The notes under the pieces: generated by a model
The model's database searches: none
Told to the model about the DNA's origin: nothing
Seen by the model: the letters and a program-made list of their open reading frames with translations, nothing else
Assembly (NCBI GenBank): GCA_032988165.1
Contig: JANTQF010000063.1
Coordinates: 1-64,000, forward strand
DNA: 64,000 nucleotides
Source: Emmonsiellopsis sp. PD_33
Lineage: Eukaryota; Ascomycota; Eurotiomycetes; Onygenales; Ajellomycetaceae
Reading direction: 5' to 3'
Position numbers and translations under genes: made by a program
In this document: positions 11,368 through 22,336 of the stretch, piece by piece
Numbering within the stretch: the first letter of the stretch is position 1
How the letters are laid out: every line of letters starts with the position of its first letter

Positions 11368-11739
11368 TGTCGTAGCCGCAACATGAAGCGAGAGGGGCAC
11401 TTTGGGAGCTCAACGGCGCAGGTTCTGGCGGGGTGTGTCAACGGCGGAAAATCTTGGTAGCACAAACAGTCGGATCGTAAGAGCAACACTATGGACAATC
11501 CAAATGTTTAGGGCGTCACTCGTAGATTCGTGGCCTGGCAGACATTGCGGTCTGTGTGGTTGTCATCTCTTCGCATCCATCCGCCAGCGAATGGAATGCG
11601 GTGGTCCAGAGCCGCATCAGTCAGCGACATAAATATAGCCGACTATTTCTTCCCACGATGACATCACCATCTCATACAAATTACTCCAGAACAACCACAG
11701 AATCCCACTAACTCTAGGATACTCCCGAAACGCAATTAT
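11368..11739. other. Short intergenic upstream region of the RING/SH3 gene
   Basis: This holds the likely promoter of the minus-strand RING/SH3 gene. Short frames occur on both strands, none supportable. The sequence has normal CpG content. Confidence 0.4.
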
Positions 11740-12096
11740 TTAACGCTGCATACTTCCATGGGACGCTCGCGTGGTACCGGACAAATAGAGCGGCATCGAA
11801 TCCATGGATCCTTCGCTATATCGGGCTTGGAGATCGAACCTTGAAGTTGGAATGGAGTCACCACGCCCTGGTGATGACTCTATAGCCGCGTTTCCTCTCA
11901 GTCTTCTCTTCTCTCCATCGGCCGTTTCGACCGCACTGCCAGTATGCTGGCCACGACTCTCCAACTCCATATTCGCCATGTCTACCCTCGTCTGCCAAAA
12001 CCCTCTACGTCCTCCAGGTGCATATCTCTCATGCCGCCGGCGAGAAAACCCTCCCTCGCCAATCCGAGCCCAAAAGCAACAACTTGAAGCTGTCAT
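11740..12096 (-). CDS. Possible small basic protein or terminal exon, 118 aa
   Basis: An ATG-initiated minus-strand frame (MTASSCCFWARIGEGGF...) ends at a stop at 11,740. The composition looks protein-like: Arg-rich at the start (SRRRHERYAPGGRRGFW), a central acidic patch, and a Ser/Met-rich tail that ends HGSMQR. It could be a stand-alone small gene or the last exon of a larger one, since the same frame is open for a further ~30 codons upstream except for one TGA. The opposite strand is also open (11,804-12,121), which weakens the case. No domain is recognised. Confidence 0.28.
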   Translation of the reverse strand: MTASSCCFWARIGEGGFSRRRHERYAPGGRRGFWQTRVDMANMELESRGQHTGSAVETADGEKRRLRGNAAIESSPGRGDSIPTSRFDLQARYSEGSMDSMPLYLSGTTRASHGSMQR

Positions 12097-12822
12097 CCAT
12101 GTGTGTCAAACATGGATGTGAGTGTCAGCTTGGCCATATCGGACGTGGTGGCGAGGAAGAACCAACCTTGCGAGGCCCTCAGTGACCAGGCTGATCTCCA
12201 CGAAGAGCTATCTGGATTACAGTGAAATAGCTACGCGGATGAAATGCAAGGCCTCGATGGCATACTAATCAGTTTACATACCGATAATTGGTTCTGATAC
12301 CGGGGTCATCGAACCAATTCCCCACGTCCTGATGGCTAAAATGATGATGTCATGTGCATTTATGTAGAAATAGACGGAGAGTCCAACCAGGCTAGGTCTT
12401 GAATGAAACTTGTATATCCGCAATACTAATAAAATGCAGTACAGACGGAAGAAGAGGATCTACTGGGTTATTGCCACCGCACTAGATGGCACGAATAAGC
12501 CATAGTTAAGCGCATATCTGCTCAGCGTACGCGAGATAATGCTGCTGGTACCAAATAAATAGATAAATAAAGCGCGAGAAAGGAACTGCTTGCTGATATT
12601 AAACGCTATCTAAATTACAGTGGATATCTCGCACCATTGCAAACTCGGCATCGGATTAGAATTATTCGCAGCTTGCCTGATAACAACTATTTCTTACTTT
12701 TCCCCATGACTTCAAATTCAACAACCGGCAACCGCCACATTATCACTTCACTTTCACGATGGCAACACAGCCCATATCAATCATCCACAACCAGACGCCA
12801 ACTTCCGTATGCAGCATACCAC
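12097..12822. other. Intergenic, no supportable gene
   Basis: This AT-richer stretch lies downstream of the protease-like gene. AATAAA-like motifs occur near 12,426-12,432 and 12,555-12,570, suited to a 3' end. No coding frame, RNA or repeat that I can support. Confidence 0.4.
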
Positions 12823-14612
12823 CTAAGCACCCCCCAACGTCACAGTGCCCCCAGTAACGCGTTCGATATCAGAAACAACCGTTGGCGCATCCAGAACGTA
12901 GGCATCCCCGTTCATGCTGACCTTAGGACAGGAAAACAGCAAGCCAACCCACCGTCCCTTCAGATCGATTACCCACGAACCCAAGTCTCCTTCCCTGCCA
13001 AAGAAAGCTTCGACGTCCGAGGACATCCCGACGACCTGGTATGCACTCAAAAATCGTCCCCCGACATTTACACGCGGCTCGAGGGCGTTTACTCGGCCTC
13101 CTCTGAGCCCTGAGGTTCGGCCCCATTTGAACACCAGTGTACCTAGAGTACAAGGAGAAACTTCCTCAACTTGTCCAGACCGTGGAAATTCAACTGCATT
13201 CCATCTGGCGTCATATGGCTTAATCTGCCCGAGCTCGTTGTCTTTAGGAAGCTAAATCATCTATCAGTACAGACCCTATACAGGATGAGGCATCTTGCTA
13301 GAGAAATGGGCTAAAAGTTGCTGATAGGAGAATAGAATCAAGAAAACGTACTGTGTTTGAAAAGGAGCGCTGCGGGTTTAGAGAAATCAATGCCCAACCA
13401 AGTGGCATGCCGGTGAGGAAATTGGCGCCGAAGCTGGAACTGCTCCATAGATGTCCAACTTGCCTATTGAAGGCATTCAATTTTTTAAACCTAGTTTCCA
13501 TGGCACCTTTTGCTTCCTTAATCCGAGCGTTCCTATCCTTAAGATCTTCGTCAACACTCTCATCATCGCTACCGAACTTCTTGTTGAAACTAGCTAGCGC
13601 ATTCGCTTGAATATCAACGCAGTGCTTGGTGGTCTGCAGCGCACTATAAAAATCGTAGTCTGATGGGACAACTAGACCAACAGCGGGGTTGTTCGGGTTA
13701 TTGGGGTGAAATGGCTGGTTTTCTAGGCGGCCTGTAGAATTTGGTTTAGCATCTGGCAACAGGTTATAGGAATAATGGGGACAGACCTTTTATAGCGGGG
13801 TTTTCGCAAACGACATGGAAATTGGTAACGCCGACTTGATAATCCGTCCCTCCCAAGGATACGACGAGCTTCCCCCCAAGGGTAGCGGAAGCAACAGCAT
13901 CGCCCTCCAATCCAATTCCACAACCCATGGAAAGCTCATTCGTCACTGGAAAGGCTCGCGGGCCACCGGATGGGTCTGCCTCAAGGATATTTTCGACTTC
14001 GACATAGGCAATTTCGATCCCCTCGAGGCCGTAGTGGCGCATTCTGTAAAGGATGGTTTGCTTACTCTCAGAAGCTAGCTTTGCAGGATACTCAGAGGTA
14101 AGAACGATAGTGACGGGATTGCGTCCTGGTTCCGCCTCATGCCCCCGTCTGACGCAAGAAATACTGGAGCATAATTTGGGCTCAACGATCTGCACAATAT
14201 CATCCGCGAGCCTCGGCCAGATTTGCACAATGGGATGCGTTTCCTCGACAGGGAAGTGCGCTGGGAGCCTGAAGAAGACTGGGTCGTATATTTCCGCACA
14301 GACCTGGGGGAGGGAGTTTTGCACCAGATATTCTTTGATATCCCGCAGAAGGATATACCAGGAGTCGTCTGAGGTGCTTACGGCGGGGATCAAGATGGTG
14401 GGTCGGTACTCGGATTCCGATGAGGACGGCTGTCGGGAGACGTACAGGGTATTGTGGTACTCGATTTTATGACGGCTGAGGAGTGAGTTTACGGCTTGGA
14501 CTAGCTCAAGAGATGGGAAGCCATCATCTGCGGGGCGCCACTCGGTGGAAGAGCGCGGTAAGGGTGCTGGGAATCCCAGACGGCCTTCCTTGGCTGCGAC
14601 GATCAAATCCAT
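12823..14612 (-). CDS. Trypsin-like serine-protease-fold protein, 544 aa, catalytic Asp doubtful (three exons)
   Basis: The model is complement(join(12823..13251,13352..13731,13787..14612)). Intron 1 is 55 bp (GTCTGT donor, GCTAAAC branch, CTACAG); intron 2 is 100 bp (GTACGT donor, TACTGAT branch, TTTAG). Both phases agree. The start is the ATG MDLIVAAKEG at 14,612; the frame upstream opens only with GTG, itself inside a GTGAGT. The first ~230 residues form an N-terminal region without a recognised domain. The protease-like half follows: the His motif is GVTNFHVV (~275-282), and the nucleophile motif GREGDLGSWV lies near residue 475, followed by GLLFS. At the usual position of the catalytic Asp (DWALI in many relatives) I read GWALISL, so the Asp may be lost or elsewhere. 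It resembles fungal trypsin-domain proteins of unknown substrate. No signal peptide is seen. Confidence 0.75.
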
Positions 14613-16146
14613 CGACACAGCCGTACAGCGGGAGCTAAGGGTAGAGGAACTCACAGTGTCTGTGGATGATAATCTGGGATATAGGGAATAGACAAGCAGT
14701 AGATATCAAGAGAATCGTAAGAGTATTAGTACTGGTAGTACTAGTGGTATGTTCTGGGGGTGGATGTGGGAGAAGAACTGTGAGATGAAGAGGAACCCGA
14801 GGACCGCCATGGTGGGTAGACCACCTGGATCTACCCAGCCGGGTTGGGGGCGGAAGTTTAAATAACAAGCTTTGTTGGAAAGTTGCAAAGTTGAGGAAGA
14901 TAGGGGATGGGGGATGGTTGGAGGTTGAAGTTAAAGGGGGGGGCTAGTCCGAATGAGGAAACTAGGACTTCACTCCAGCTTTCACCACCAGAAGATACCC
15001 GATATCAACTATTTGCAGTTAGCCGCCACCTTTCGTTTTGCGTTTGTTGACATATGAAGGGGCTTTTGAATGCCCGGGGATGGCAAGAAAGAAGAGGAAG
15101 AGATGGCAGAGCAAGGCGAGTGTCGGATATGCGGACTTCCGGTCAATGATCCAAGCTAGGGCTTCTATGATGGAGTATTCTATCTCTCGTTATCTCCCTT
15201 AATCGCAGAATAATATAGGTAACGCATTTGAAAACAATGATGACTGGCCATGGGCGAACTTGGAAGGTAGGAGTAATATTTCGTTTGGTATTGGCCCGGT
15301 GGCCGTACATTGGCTTCAATGTTTGGCGGGTCAGTTTCATCTCCATTAATTTCTAATATTTTCCCTATGGTGTGTGTAACTATTGATATCCATTTGCTAA
15401 CTAGACACCACAGACGCATTAAGTACAAAAATGAAACAGGGCAGAGCATGTTGTCCACATCATCTCAAAGCTAGCTTAGTACAGATCCCCTTTTTCTTCC
15501 CTTTTGACGTTTGAAAATATAAACGAAGGGATAGACAAGGTATTATGTGACAACCGCCCATTTGTTTTCTATTTCTTTGTGTTGGCTGTGTTCGGATTTC
15601 TTACTTTTTCCCATTTCTGTTTCCTGCTCGTTACCTCAGATTTCCACAGGTTCTTCCCCCAGTTTCTTTCCCTTTTATCCTCGCCAGCTTCAAACCGCAT
15701 TTCAAAGTGCAAACCTCACCTAGTACTCGTTGCGTTTGCGACGTTTCCCGGAGTTATACTCGTCGACTCTGCAGCTACAAGTTTGCCTAGCGGTCAGTAG
15801 GTTGTTGAGTGAGAATTTCTTGATCAGCTTGAAGTTTAGAATGAAGTTTTATTGACAAGTCCCCGTCTCTAGTGCTAACCTGGGCCCGGTTTTGCCCCCT
15901 CTGTTTTTAACTCGTTGACGTCAACTACTCAAAACCACTGTTAGGCCTTGGTGAGTGCCTCTCTGCGCTTAGAACAGTCCATTTGGCTTCCTTTCTTGCC
16001 CTCTCCCTTCAGTGCTTAGTTCAGTTTACAATGATGAGCTACGCGCCTTGCCTACCAGTCATATCATCCAGATCCATTGCTTAAGCTTGCACTTATAAAT
16101 ATTTTCAGAGGCATTCTCATCTTTAAATGTATGCTTCCTACTACCA
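14613..16146. other. Divergent intergenic region, 1.5 kb
   Basis: The region separates the minus-strand protease-like gene from the plus-strand gene at 16,147, so it should hold two promoters. On the plus strand, C/T-rich tracts at about 15,480-15,510 and 15,640-15,690 look like a leader. An apparent 98-codon hydrophobic frame at 15,504-15,800 begins with TTG and is explained by that T-rich bias. A G-run (GGGGGGG) sits at 14,937-14,943. I see no gene. Confidence 0.45.
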
Positions 16147-18051
16147 ATGGGCCATTTCGATTTCAAAAGGAGCCGGTATTCTAAAATCGGAGGTCGCAAA
16201 TACTCTTCACCCTATGAAATATACTCCCGTCTAAACAGAGCTACGTTTAATAGTCAAAAACGGTCACTCAGGGATACTACTATCGCGCCAAAGCAGAACC
16301 GCATAGGGGAAGGGATGTTTCGCCCCCCCGCCGTATGTCGATCCTTGTTCCCGGTGGAGAGTTTCCCGGACGATGAAGACCCTGCCATGCGCGAGCGTGA
16401 TGTTATCGATTTAACTAGCGATAGCCAAGTGCTAGACGGACGTAACTGTTCAAGGGACGCTGGGTGCCTAGATACCAATGGGAGACAGCAAACCAGCTTC
16501 CCCCAACCATTGGACAACGGTTATCAGGGCACGGATGCGGGCGTCTACTCGGATCCCCCTGCGTACTCTGTTGCAAATGCGATAGACGAGGACGTCTATT
16601 TTGCTGAAGAGCAGCTGCAACAAGCATACCAGCAGCATGAGGATCAAAGGAGGCATACTCTCTTTATACCTGGTCTTGGTCTCGACAACAACACACCTCG
16701 AATCAGCAGACCGCAGCGAGAGCGACCCGATCGAAACCGACAGCGGATACGACACCACTCCGTACAAGCTTCAAAAGCCGCAAGCCGGCTCGAACAGAGC
16801 ATTTCCAAAATCAAGATCGTTGGGGAGGCGTTGAGCAGATTCTTAGCCCAGAATCCAGAACATCCTAGAGCGCGAGAAGAAGCAGAGGATTATGAAATAC
16901 TCAAAGAAAAAGTCGATGGAGGAGAATACCTCTCATCCGCCGAATTTAAACGAATATATGCGATTCTTAAAAATATCTCTAATCGGGAGGGGAAAATTAA
17001 ATTGGATGCTGAGAAAAGATTACGCCGGGCCGCTTCTTCTCGCCAAAACGAACATGCAACTGAATCTACTTCAGTGGCTTCCTCAAGCCCGACCATGAGC
17101 CCCAACGGAGCCAATTTGGTTTCGCCTGTGAGAAAGTCAACTGGCGGAAAGGGGGTAGGGGTCATCCCTAGAAGCGCTCCTACTGAGAAACCTCGCTCCG
17201 GCGGACGAAACCACCCCCAGGATGTAAAGGGGAAATTTGAGGAGGAGATAGAGATGGACGAGGACGGTGAGGTATCAGAAACGGGACGGGGAAGCGATGG
17301 CGAGGAAAATGACAACAGCGAAGATGAAGAAAGTGAGGAGGAAGTTGATGACCGCGACGGGGAAACTAAAGATGGTTTCGAAGGTCAAGAGCTTTGGAAA
17401 TATTTCGTCTTTCGGACGACATTTGGTCAAACTCAGGATGAAGAGGAATCCGAATGCATAGGAGACTGGTTCAACAAAGCAAAAGCCGAAGCAAGGCTCA
17501 GGAAAGAGGTGGTGCGCATCCAGCGCACAGCCAGCCTCCAGGAAAACTCCCGCATAGAGCTGCGAACAATCATTGAAGATGACGGCTTCCAGTCCCAAAC
17601 GATCGAGTTTGCATCTGGCCGCTCTATTGTCCTACACGTGGATAAACAGATGGTTGATGCCGACACACTCTCTACGAGAGATCGAAATAATTTATCTACT
17701 CTCCCATACAAAGTCTACAGCATAATGGAGCTGATTATAGACCACTCCGACACCGGTAACCCGATAAAATCCACTGCCCTCAAGGAATGTTTTGTTCGAA
17801 AATCTCAGGCCCATGAAGAGGCAAGGCGATGCCTGTTGGCCCACCTAACTGGCGAAGCGGATGGTGATCAGGCGTATGATATTCTACAAGTTAGTACGTT
17901 GGAGACGGAAATGAGACAGTATTTGCAGGAATTGGAGGATGGGGAGCGACTTTTTGATAAGAAAGTGACCGTGCCTGCTGGCGGCGGCGGTAAGGAAAAA
18001 TGCGTTATTGTCCGGGTCGTGGAACAGTTTCTTCGGGGACCTAGAAACTGA
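16147..18051 (+). CDS. Large acidic/coiled-coil protein with SUMO-interaction-like motif, 634 aa, unknown function
   Basis: A single intact frame runs from ATG to TGA. Visible features in order: a basic N-terminus (GHFDFKRSRYSKIGGRK); a VIDLTSD motif at about residues 85-93, which matches the hydrophobic core plus acid pattern of SUMO-interacting motifs; a Gln/Glu-rich helical stretch (~150-175); a long helical block (~210-305) with KIKIVGEALSRFL and KRIYAILKNIS; a Ser/Pro linker; a strongly acidic run (~360-410, EDEESEEEVDD); and an ordered C-terminal domain (~420-634) with LWKYFVFRTTFGQT. A basic/acidic mix, a SUMO-binding motif and no membrane segments suggest a nuclear regulatory or chromatin role. 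That is inference. I do not recognise the family. Confidence 0.75.
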   Translation: MGHFDFKRSRYSKIGGRKYSSPYEIYSRLNRATFNSQKRSLRDTTIAPKQNRIGEGMFRPPAVCRSLFPVESFPDDEDPAMRERDVIDLTSDSQVLDGRNCSRDAGCLDTNGRQQTSFPQPLDNGYQGTDAGVYSDPPAYSVANAIDEDVYFAEEQLQQAYQQHEDQRRHTLFIPGLGLDNNTPRISRPQRERPDRNRQRIRHHSVQASKAASRLEQSISKIKIVGEALSRFLAQNPEHPRAREEAEDYEILKEKVDGGEYLSSAEFKRIYAILKNISNREGKIKLDAEKRLRRAASSRQNEHATESTSVASSSPTMSPNGANLVSPVRKSTGGKGVGVIPRSAPTEKPRSGGRNHPQDVKGKFEEEIEMDEDGEVSETGRGSDGEENDNSEDEESEEEVDDRDGETKDGFEGQELWKYFVFRTTFGQTQDEEESECIGDWFNKAKAEARLRKEVVRIQRTASLQENSRIELRTIIEDDGFQSQTIEFASGRSIVLHVDKQMVDADTLSTRDRNNLSTLPYKVYSIMELIIDHSDTGNPIKSTALKECFVRKSQAHEEARRCLLAHLTGEADGDQAYDILQVSTLETEMRQYLQELEDGERLFDKKVTVPAGGGGKEKCVIVRVVEQFLRGPRN

Positions 18052-18608
18052 TGATATTGTTTCATTTGTTGTTTTCTATTTTCTATTTTTGTGCTTCATG
18101 CTAGATACCCATCATGAAAACAGCATTTCTTTCGCCTTCTTTTTGATCCATTTCCTACGCAATCCGGGAGCCCCCCCCTTTTTTCCCGCAATGCGGTACT
18201 GGAACAAAATTGAAATCTTCGACCACAGAATTCACCAAAGCTATACCCTCAAAATCCTACCTTATTGCCAATTATTAACCATAGACATCGGATTCAGTGA
18301 TTGTGTCGTGTCAATATTCCCGCCCTTCCTCAAACCGACCCCTATTCCCGATAGAGATTAACTTTAAAACGACGTCACTAGCAACTAAGTTCAAGGTATG
18401 AATCATTCCTGTCACCACATCCTGAGTCACAGATAAAACAACCGGAGAAAATCTCTTGTACCTTAACTTTCCACAAGCACATCTCTTTCTCTTCTTCTAT
18501 GTTGAGCACTGCATCCCCAAGCACCACAGAGAGAACTAGCATCAAGTATTGCCAGGAGAATAAGTGACCACCACACTAAGGTGAACCACAGTCATCGACT
18601 CTTCCGCC
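18052..18608. other. Intergenic between two plus-strand genes
   Basis: The left half is a T-rich 3' region of the preceding gene. Toward 18,480-18,500 a CT-rich tract (TCTCTTTCTCTTCTTCT) marks the probable leader of the gene at 18,609. No further feature is supportable. Confidence 0.4.
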
Positions 18609-19528
18609 ATGTCCCCTTCGGCATCGTCATCCTCAAGTGCCTCAGGAAAATCCAAGGTCGCCAGTACACCAGCTTCTGAGTCCAAAGAAAAGCCTACAGG
18701 CAGTCCGACCTCTTCGTGTAATTCGAAATCCGCTTCGAGTTCGTCTTCATCCGGAGCGCCTCCTATTAGTTTTGAAGAAATATCCGCCATGTCGTATGAG
18801 GCTCTCGGGGAGTGGTGTCGAGAGCTTGGTATTTCCACCTATGGTACGTTCATGGCTAATTTTTATATATCCCTTTCTTTAACATGTTTCCGTTTTGTCT
18901 ATCGCAGCTAACGTGAACGCAGACTATGAACCGGATACTTTTGATACTCTTGAAGACGTGCAGTGGGAAGAAAGGTTGCAGAGGAAGTGACTGCTTGCGA
19001 TTCTACTAATACGGCAGGCGATTATGCCGCCTTGCAACGTCGCTCAAGTTGGAACTTTCCAATACAAGCTTGGTATCCTTTCTAGATCTGTTTCAACAAT
19101 TATTAACGGTTTCAAACCGGATGAAGCCCTATCCACCCCCTAATACGCCGGTGTTTGCTGCTGGGTTCTCCGAGTTCTATGAATGGAACAGAAGAAATTT
19201 CAAGCTCAAGAAGGGAGAATCAGAATTGGCGGAGACCGGCTTCTCAACGAACGCCACCTCTGCACTTATTTCGCTATATGCGTTTCTGCACGAATTTTTG
19301 CTAATTTTTCCCTATACATGTTTACCTATAATGATAACGACCTCAAGGCCACCATTCCCAACCCCTTCATTGTCGTGTCTGAACGTGTTACACTTCTTCG
19401 AAGAATACCATGCGCACCACTACTCTCTGCCTCACAGCAATATGGACTTCCAGACTGGGACAATAAGTGATGAGCAATACCATCACAGCATAGCTGGCCT
19501 TGTTAAAGTGCTTACTAGAGATGAATGA
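18609..19528 (+). CDS. Ser-rich hypothetical protein, multi-exon, structure uncertain
   Basis: Exon 1 (18,609-18,843) starts MSPSASSSSS and is Ser-rich up to the block ISFEEISAMSYEALGEW. A GTACGT donor follows. Two in-frame acceptors are possible: after TATCGCAG (18,907), or 15 nt later after AACGCAG (18,922). The second has a CTAAC branch site at the right distance. The next exon codes for DYEPDTFDTLEDVQWEE. A further short intron is suggested by TACTAATAC followed by CGGCAG at 19,005-19,017; its donor is either GTTGCA (43 bp) or GTGACT (31 bp), both keeping phase. The last exon runs to the TGA at 19,526. In the tail two frames are open together, so its true end is uncertain. No domain is recognised. 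Confidence 0.45.
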
Positions 19529-19720
19529 CTAGCCTAAACAATCTACCATGATCTCCATTCCTGATGAAAGTACTATGCTACAGTACGTTTCTCCTCAGCT
19601 TTTCTGACCGTACTCTACTAGTATCTACTGAAAATGGGGTTGCTAACGTATGTTTTAGTTGGAAGTAGCACATCTGGCCATACTACCAGTTATTTCTGGT
19701 AGTAGGGGCCTTATATATAG

Positions 19721-20189
19721 GACTTTAAGGAGCCGTCGGACGCCAGAAATCAGAATGTAGCCGGGTACCGCGGCTCATGGAAGGTCGACAACACTTTACA
19801 ATCTAGCAAAGTCCTACCGAATAAACCCCTCCAATTCGTCCCCTTCATTGATCTCCCATCAGGTGAAGCTGCGCTAAAAAATTGTTTACTGCAACTCGCG
19901 AGGAACTGTGACAACTTCATTACCTTGTTTAGGTAAGTTATTACTTCTAATTAGATTATATAAAACAGAGGACTAACTATGAAATAGAGTCGTTGACCAT
20001 GAAGTTACTCAAATTCAATGGGAGAATCATGTGGCCTTCAATGTCGGGGGGGAGACCGACCATAGAATGGAGCGTAAGGGAGAACGGCGGCTTGCGGACT
20101 GTCAAAGCGATATTCGATGGATACGGGACCTCATCCACGTCAGAATTATGCCGCGGCTCCCCTCTGGCACTTTGGAAATTCACCCCTGA
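19721..20189 (+). CDS. Two spliced exons of an unrecognised gene, possibly decaying
   Basis: A frame opens just after an acceptor-like TATATATAG at 19,712-19,720 (DFKEPSDARNQNV...). It codes for ~70 residues including QFVPFIDLPSGEAALKNCL and ends at a strong GTAAGT donor at 19,933. A CTAAC branch and an AAATAG acceptor (19,987) bring in a second exon in phase (VVDHEVTQIQWENHVAF...) that stops at TGA 20,187-20,189. The same frame stays open for ~44 more codons after this TGA, so the stop could be a CGA-to-TGA change. The 5' exon is not identified; it may belong with the gene at 18,609. No family is recognised. Overlapping frames on the other strand (19,977-20,324) are probably shadows. Confidence 0.4.
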
Positions 20190-20586
20190 GACGTTCACAA
20201 TTTGCCCATATTCCACCGTTTTTCTCTCGTCTTTTCGATACGCTTGAGGATATTCGCGGGTTTGCAAGATGCGAAGAATAGCTATATAGCCTGGGCTTTG
20301 CCAGAGGATAATTCTTAGAGTCAAGAAAGAAACGGACAGGTTTCCTTTGTTTATCTATCTATCCTAGTAATTGATTGGATTGGTTTTGATTGATTGCTTG
20401 GTGATCTAATAATGATCCTAGCAATAAGTTATAACTGGATTTGATGGTTTTTGGGAGTTGTCTATGGCATTGTAGTTATCTGAAACAGCAAATAGTTAAC
20501 TAACCACACCTATTCCATGCCCAATATTCTTTTCTGTTTCAGTCCATCTTTGTTCATATAAGATGGTTTGCCACTTCTAATCTGAG

Positions 20587-21400
20587 TTGCGCCACGTAAC
20601 AATTACTCTTGGAGTTCCAAGAAGCATATTCTTTGTCCAGGCATGGCCAGTCTCTGATGATTACTATTTCTTCGGAAATAATATTTCATTATTTACTATG
20701 GATTCTGCATGTCTCACCAGACTAGTAGGCATTATCCAAGGAATCAGGTGCAGTCCGCCCATAGTTGTTGAATATCTTTTGTACATATATGGGTTTCGCG
20801 TTATCCTCTTGATACGAATCTTTATTTTCTACATTTGTGGCAAATTTGCGTGTTGCCAGAGGAGCATTCCTAAAGCCAGTCTATACTCTTCTAAACATCA
20901 TCAGTTTTACTCAATGAGGTTATTCTGCTTTCCTTCTGCCTTTCAGCAGAACAACCACCAGTCAGTCTACCCAACATACTCTTCCGACCACATTATGCCA
21001 ACCCATAAACTCCGAGACTCAGAACTCGAGGACGGGTGGATGGTACCGGGCATTTGAACGCTCTTCTACAAGCTACGCAACAGCCAATTTTCATACCTAC
21101 CATCATCCCTCATGCAGATAGTCTTCCAAGAAGTGACAGGGGAATGTGTTGAGATGAAAGAATTTGTCCCCCTTATACAAGAAGCGGTTGACAGGGCAGG
21201 ATTAGACACCCTTCCCCCTCTCTCAAAAGAAGGGCGCTCCTGAGTTTCTGGACTTATTCTTTGTCATCCCCGAGCATCCCGAGGACTACGGTACTCGACA
21301 TCGAAAATATCTAAAGGTAAAAATCAGGAAGGCCAAGGAGCGAACTCGGGACCGCCACCGTGAAAAGAAAAGGGGGGGCTGCCGTGGCAAGAAAAAATAG
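20587..21400 (+). pseudogene. Broken coding sequence with in-frame stop and frameshift
   Basis: One frame is open from 20,587 to a TGA at 21,055-21,057. It stays open in the same frame to a second TGA at 21,241-21,243, reading protein-like text such as LFYKLRNSQFSYLPSSLMQI and EEMKEFVPL-type charged helix. Near 21,230 the coding character moves to another frame (KGAPEFLDLFFVIPEHPEDY), which ends in a very basic tail at TAG 21,398-21,400. The opening codon is TTG, so the true start is missing or lies in an upstream exon. An intron across the first stop is possible but I found no good sites. The simplest reading is a decaying gene. No family is recognised. Confidence 0.35.
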
Positions 21401-21736
21401 ACGACAGGGCATTGGATGTTTCCGCGTTTATCACGGCTTCTATCCGATATGAATGATGTACGAAAGTTTGATTTCCTTTCTTTTAGCCTGTCTTCCCCGG
21501 GCTTCTCCCCCTGAGTATGCCGTTTTCTTTACATTTAATGACGTGACCTCGCTCCAACATTCTCGATGACACCAATAGGGATATGCCCAAAAACGTCTCA
21601 TGCTATTTCCAACTGGCAATTTCCACAATTGGTATATAGGTAGGCTAACACCGGATTTTTATATACAAATGGAGATACCCTTTCCAGCACAAAGATTCAA
21701 GGAAATTAACGGCAAAAGGCTCGGAAGCAGTCGAAG

Positions 21737-22336
21737 ATGGGTGACGGGTGGTTTCTACAGAATATGCCTATAAATGGTGCGAGTCTCCCACCCCAGCTGC
21801 TGTTCAACAAGCATAAAAACATGACCCGTCCGACACTTCCTGGCACAGAGAGGACGGAACCAGCCAGAGGCTGGCGCACGTTGGAGACATGGATGATCCC
21901 ATCTTTTCCACAGATCATGGAAACGTACAACAGAATCCGGGGGCCACCTGAACAACCACCGAAACCGCTACTGGAGCTGATGCACATTCTCGCCGGAACA
22001 AAAAACCATGTCCTTAGCTTTCATTTTAAGGTCTCGCGGCGCTTCAAGGAACTCGAAAACGAAAGGGGACTGGCTGGAGGGATCAACTTCGATGACAGAC
22101 TCCTCGGACGCCCCCTGTTTTACCTATTCGTCGATACTAGCAGAGGTTCTCCGGATGTGTTATGTTCCCCAGGATACGATCACTACCGCGCCATTTGTAT
22201 CAGCTGGAGGGCGTTGCCGGCTTCTATTAATCTCTCCCTAACCTCTGTTCGATTCATTATCGACCCAGAAGCCGGTCTAAGTGCCTCTGAACAAGCGGAC
22301 GTGAATCAACATCTGCCCCAGTCGGTCCTATCTTGA
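21737..22336 (+). CDS. Hypothetical protein, 199 aa
   Basis: An intact ATG-to-TGA frame (MGDGWFLQNMPINGASLPPQ...). The middle contains IMETYNRIRGPPEQPPKPLL and a charged helix around KVSRRFKELENERGL; the C-terminal part reads like an ordered domain (GYDHYRAICISWRALPASIN). There is no signal peptide, membrane segment or known motif that I can name. It sits in a run of unrecognised and broken frames (18.6-22.3 kb), which suggests lineage-specific or fast-evolving genes. A frame on the opposite strand (21,706-21,987) overlaps it and looks like a shadow. Confidence 0.5.
   Translation: MGDGWFLQNMPINGASLPPQLLFNKHKNMTRPTLPGTERTEPARGWRTLETWMIPSFPQIMETYNRIRGPPEQPPKPLLELMHILAGTKNHVLSFHFKVSRRFKELENERGLAGGINFDDRLLGRPLFYLFVDTSRGSPDVLCSPGYDHYRAICISWRALPASINLSLTSVRFIIDPEAGLSASEQADVNQHLPQSVLS

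Noticed and set aside
14613..14654. Extended N-terminus of the protease-like protein
   Set aside because: The extension opens with GTG inside a GTGAGT; the first ATG in frame is at 14,612.
15504..15800. 98-codon hydrophobic plus-strand frame
   Set aside because: It starts with TTG and reflects the T/C-rich leader of the gene at 16,147.
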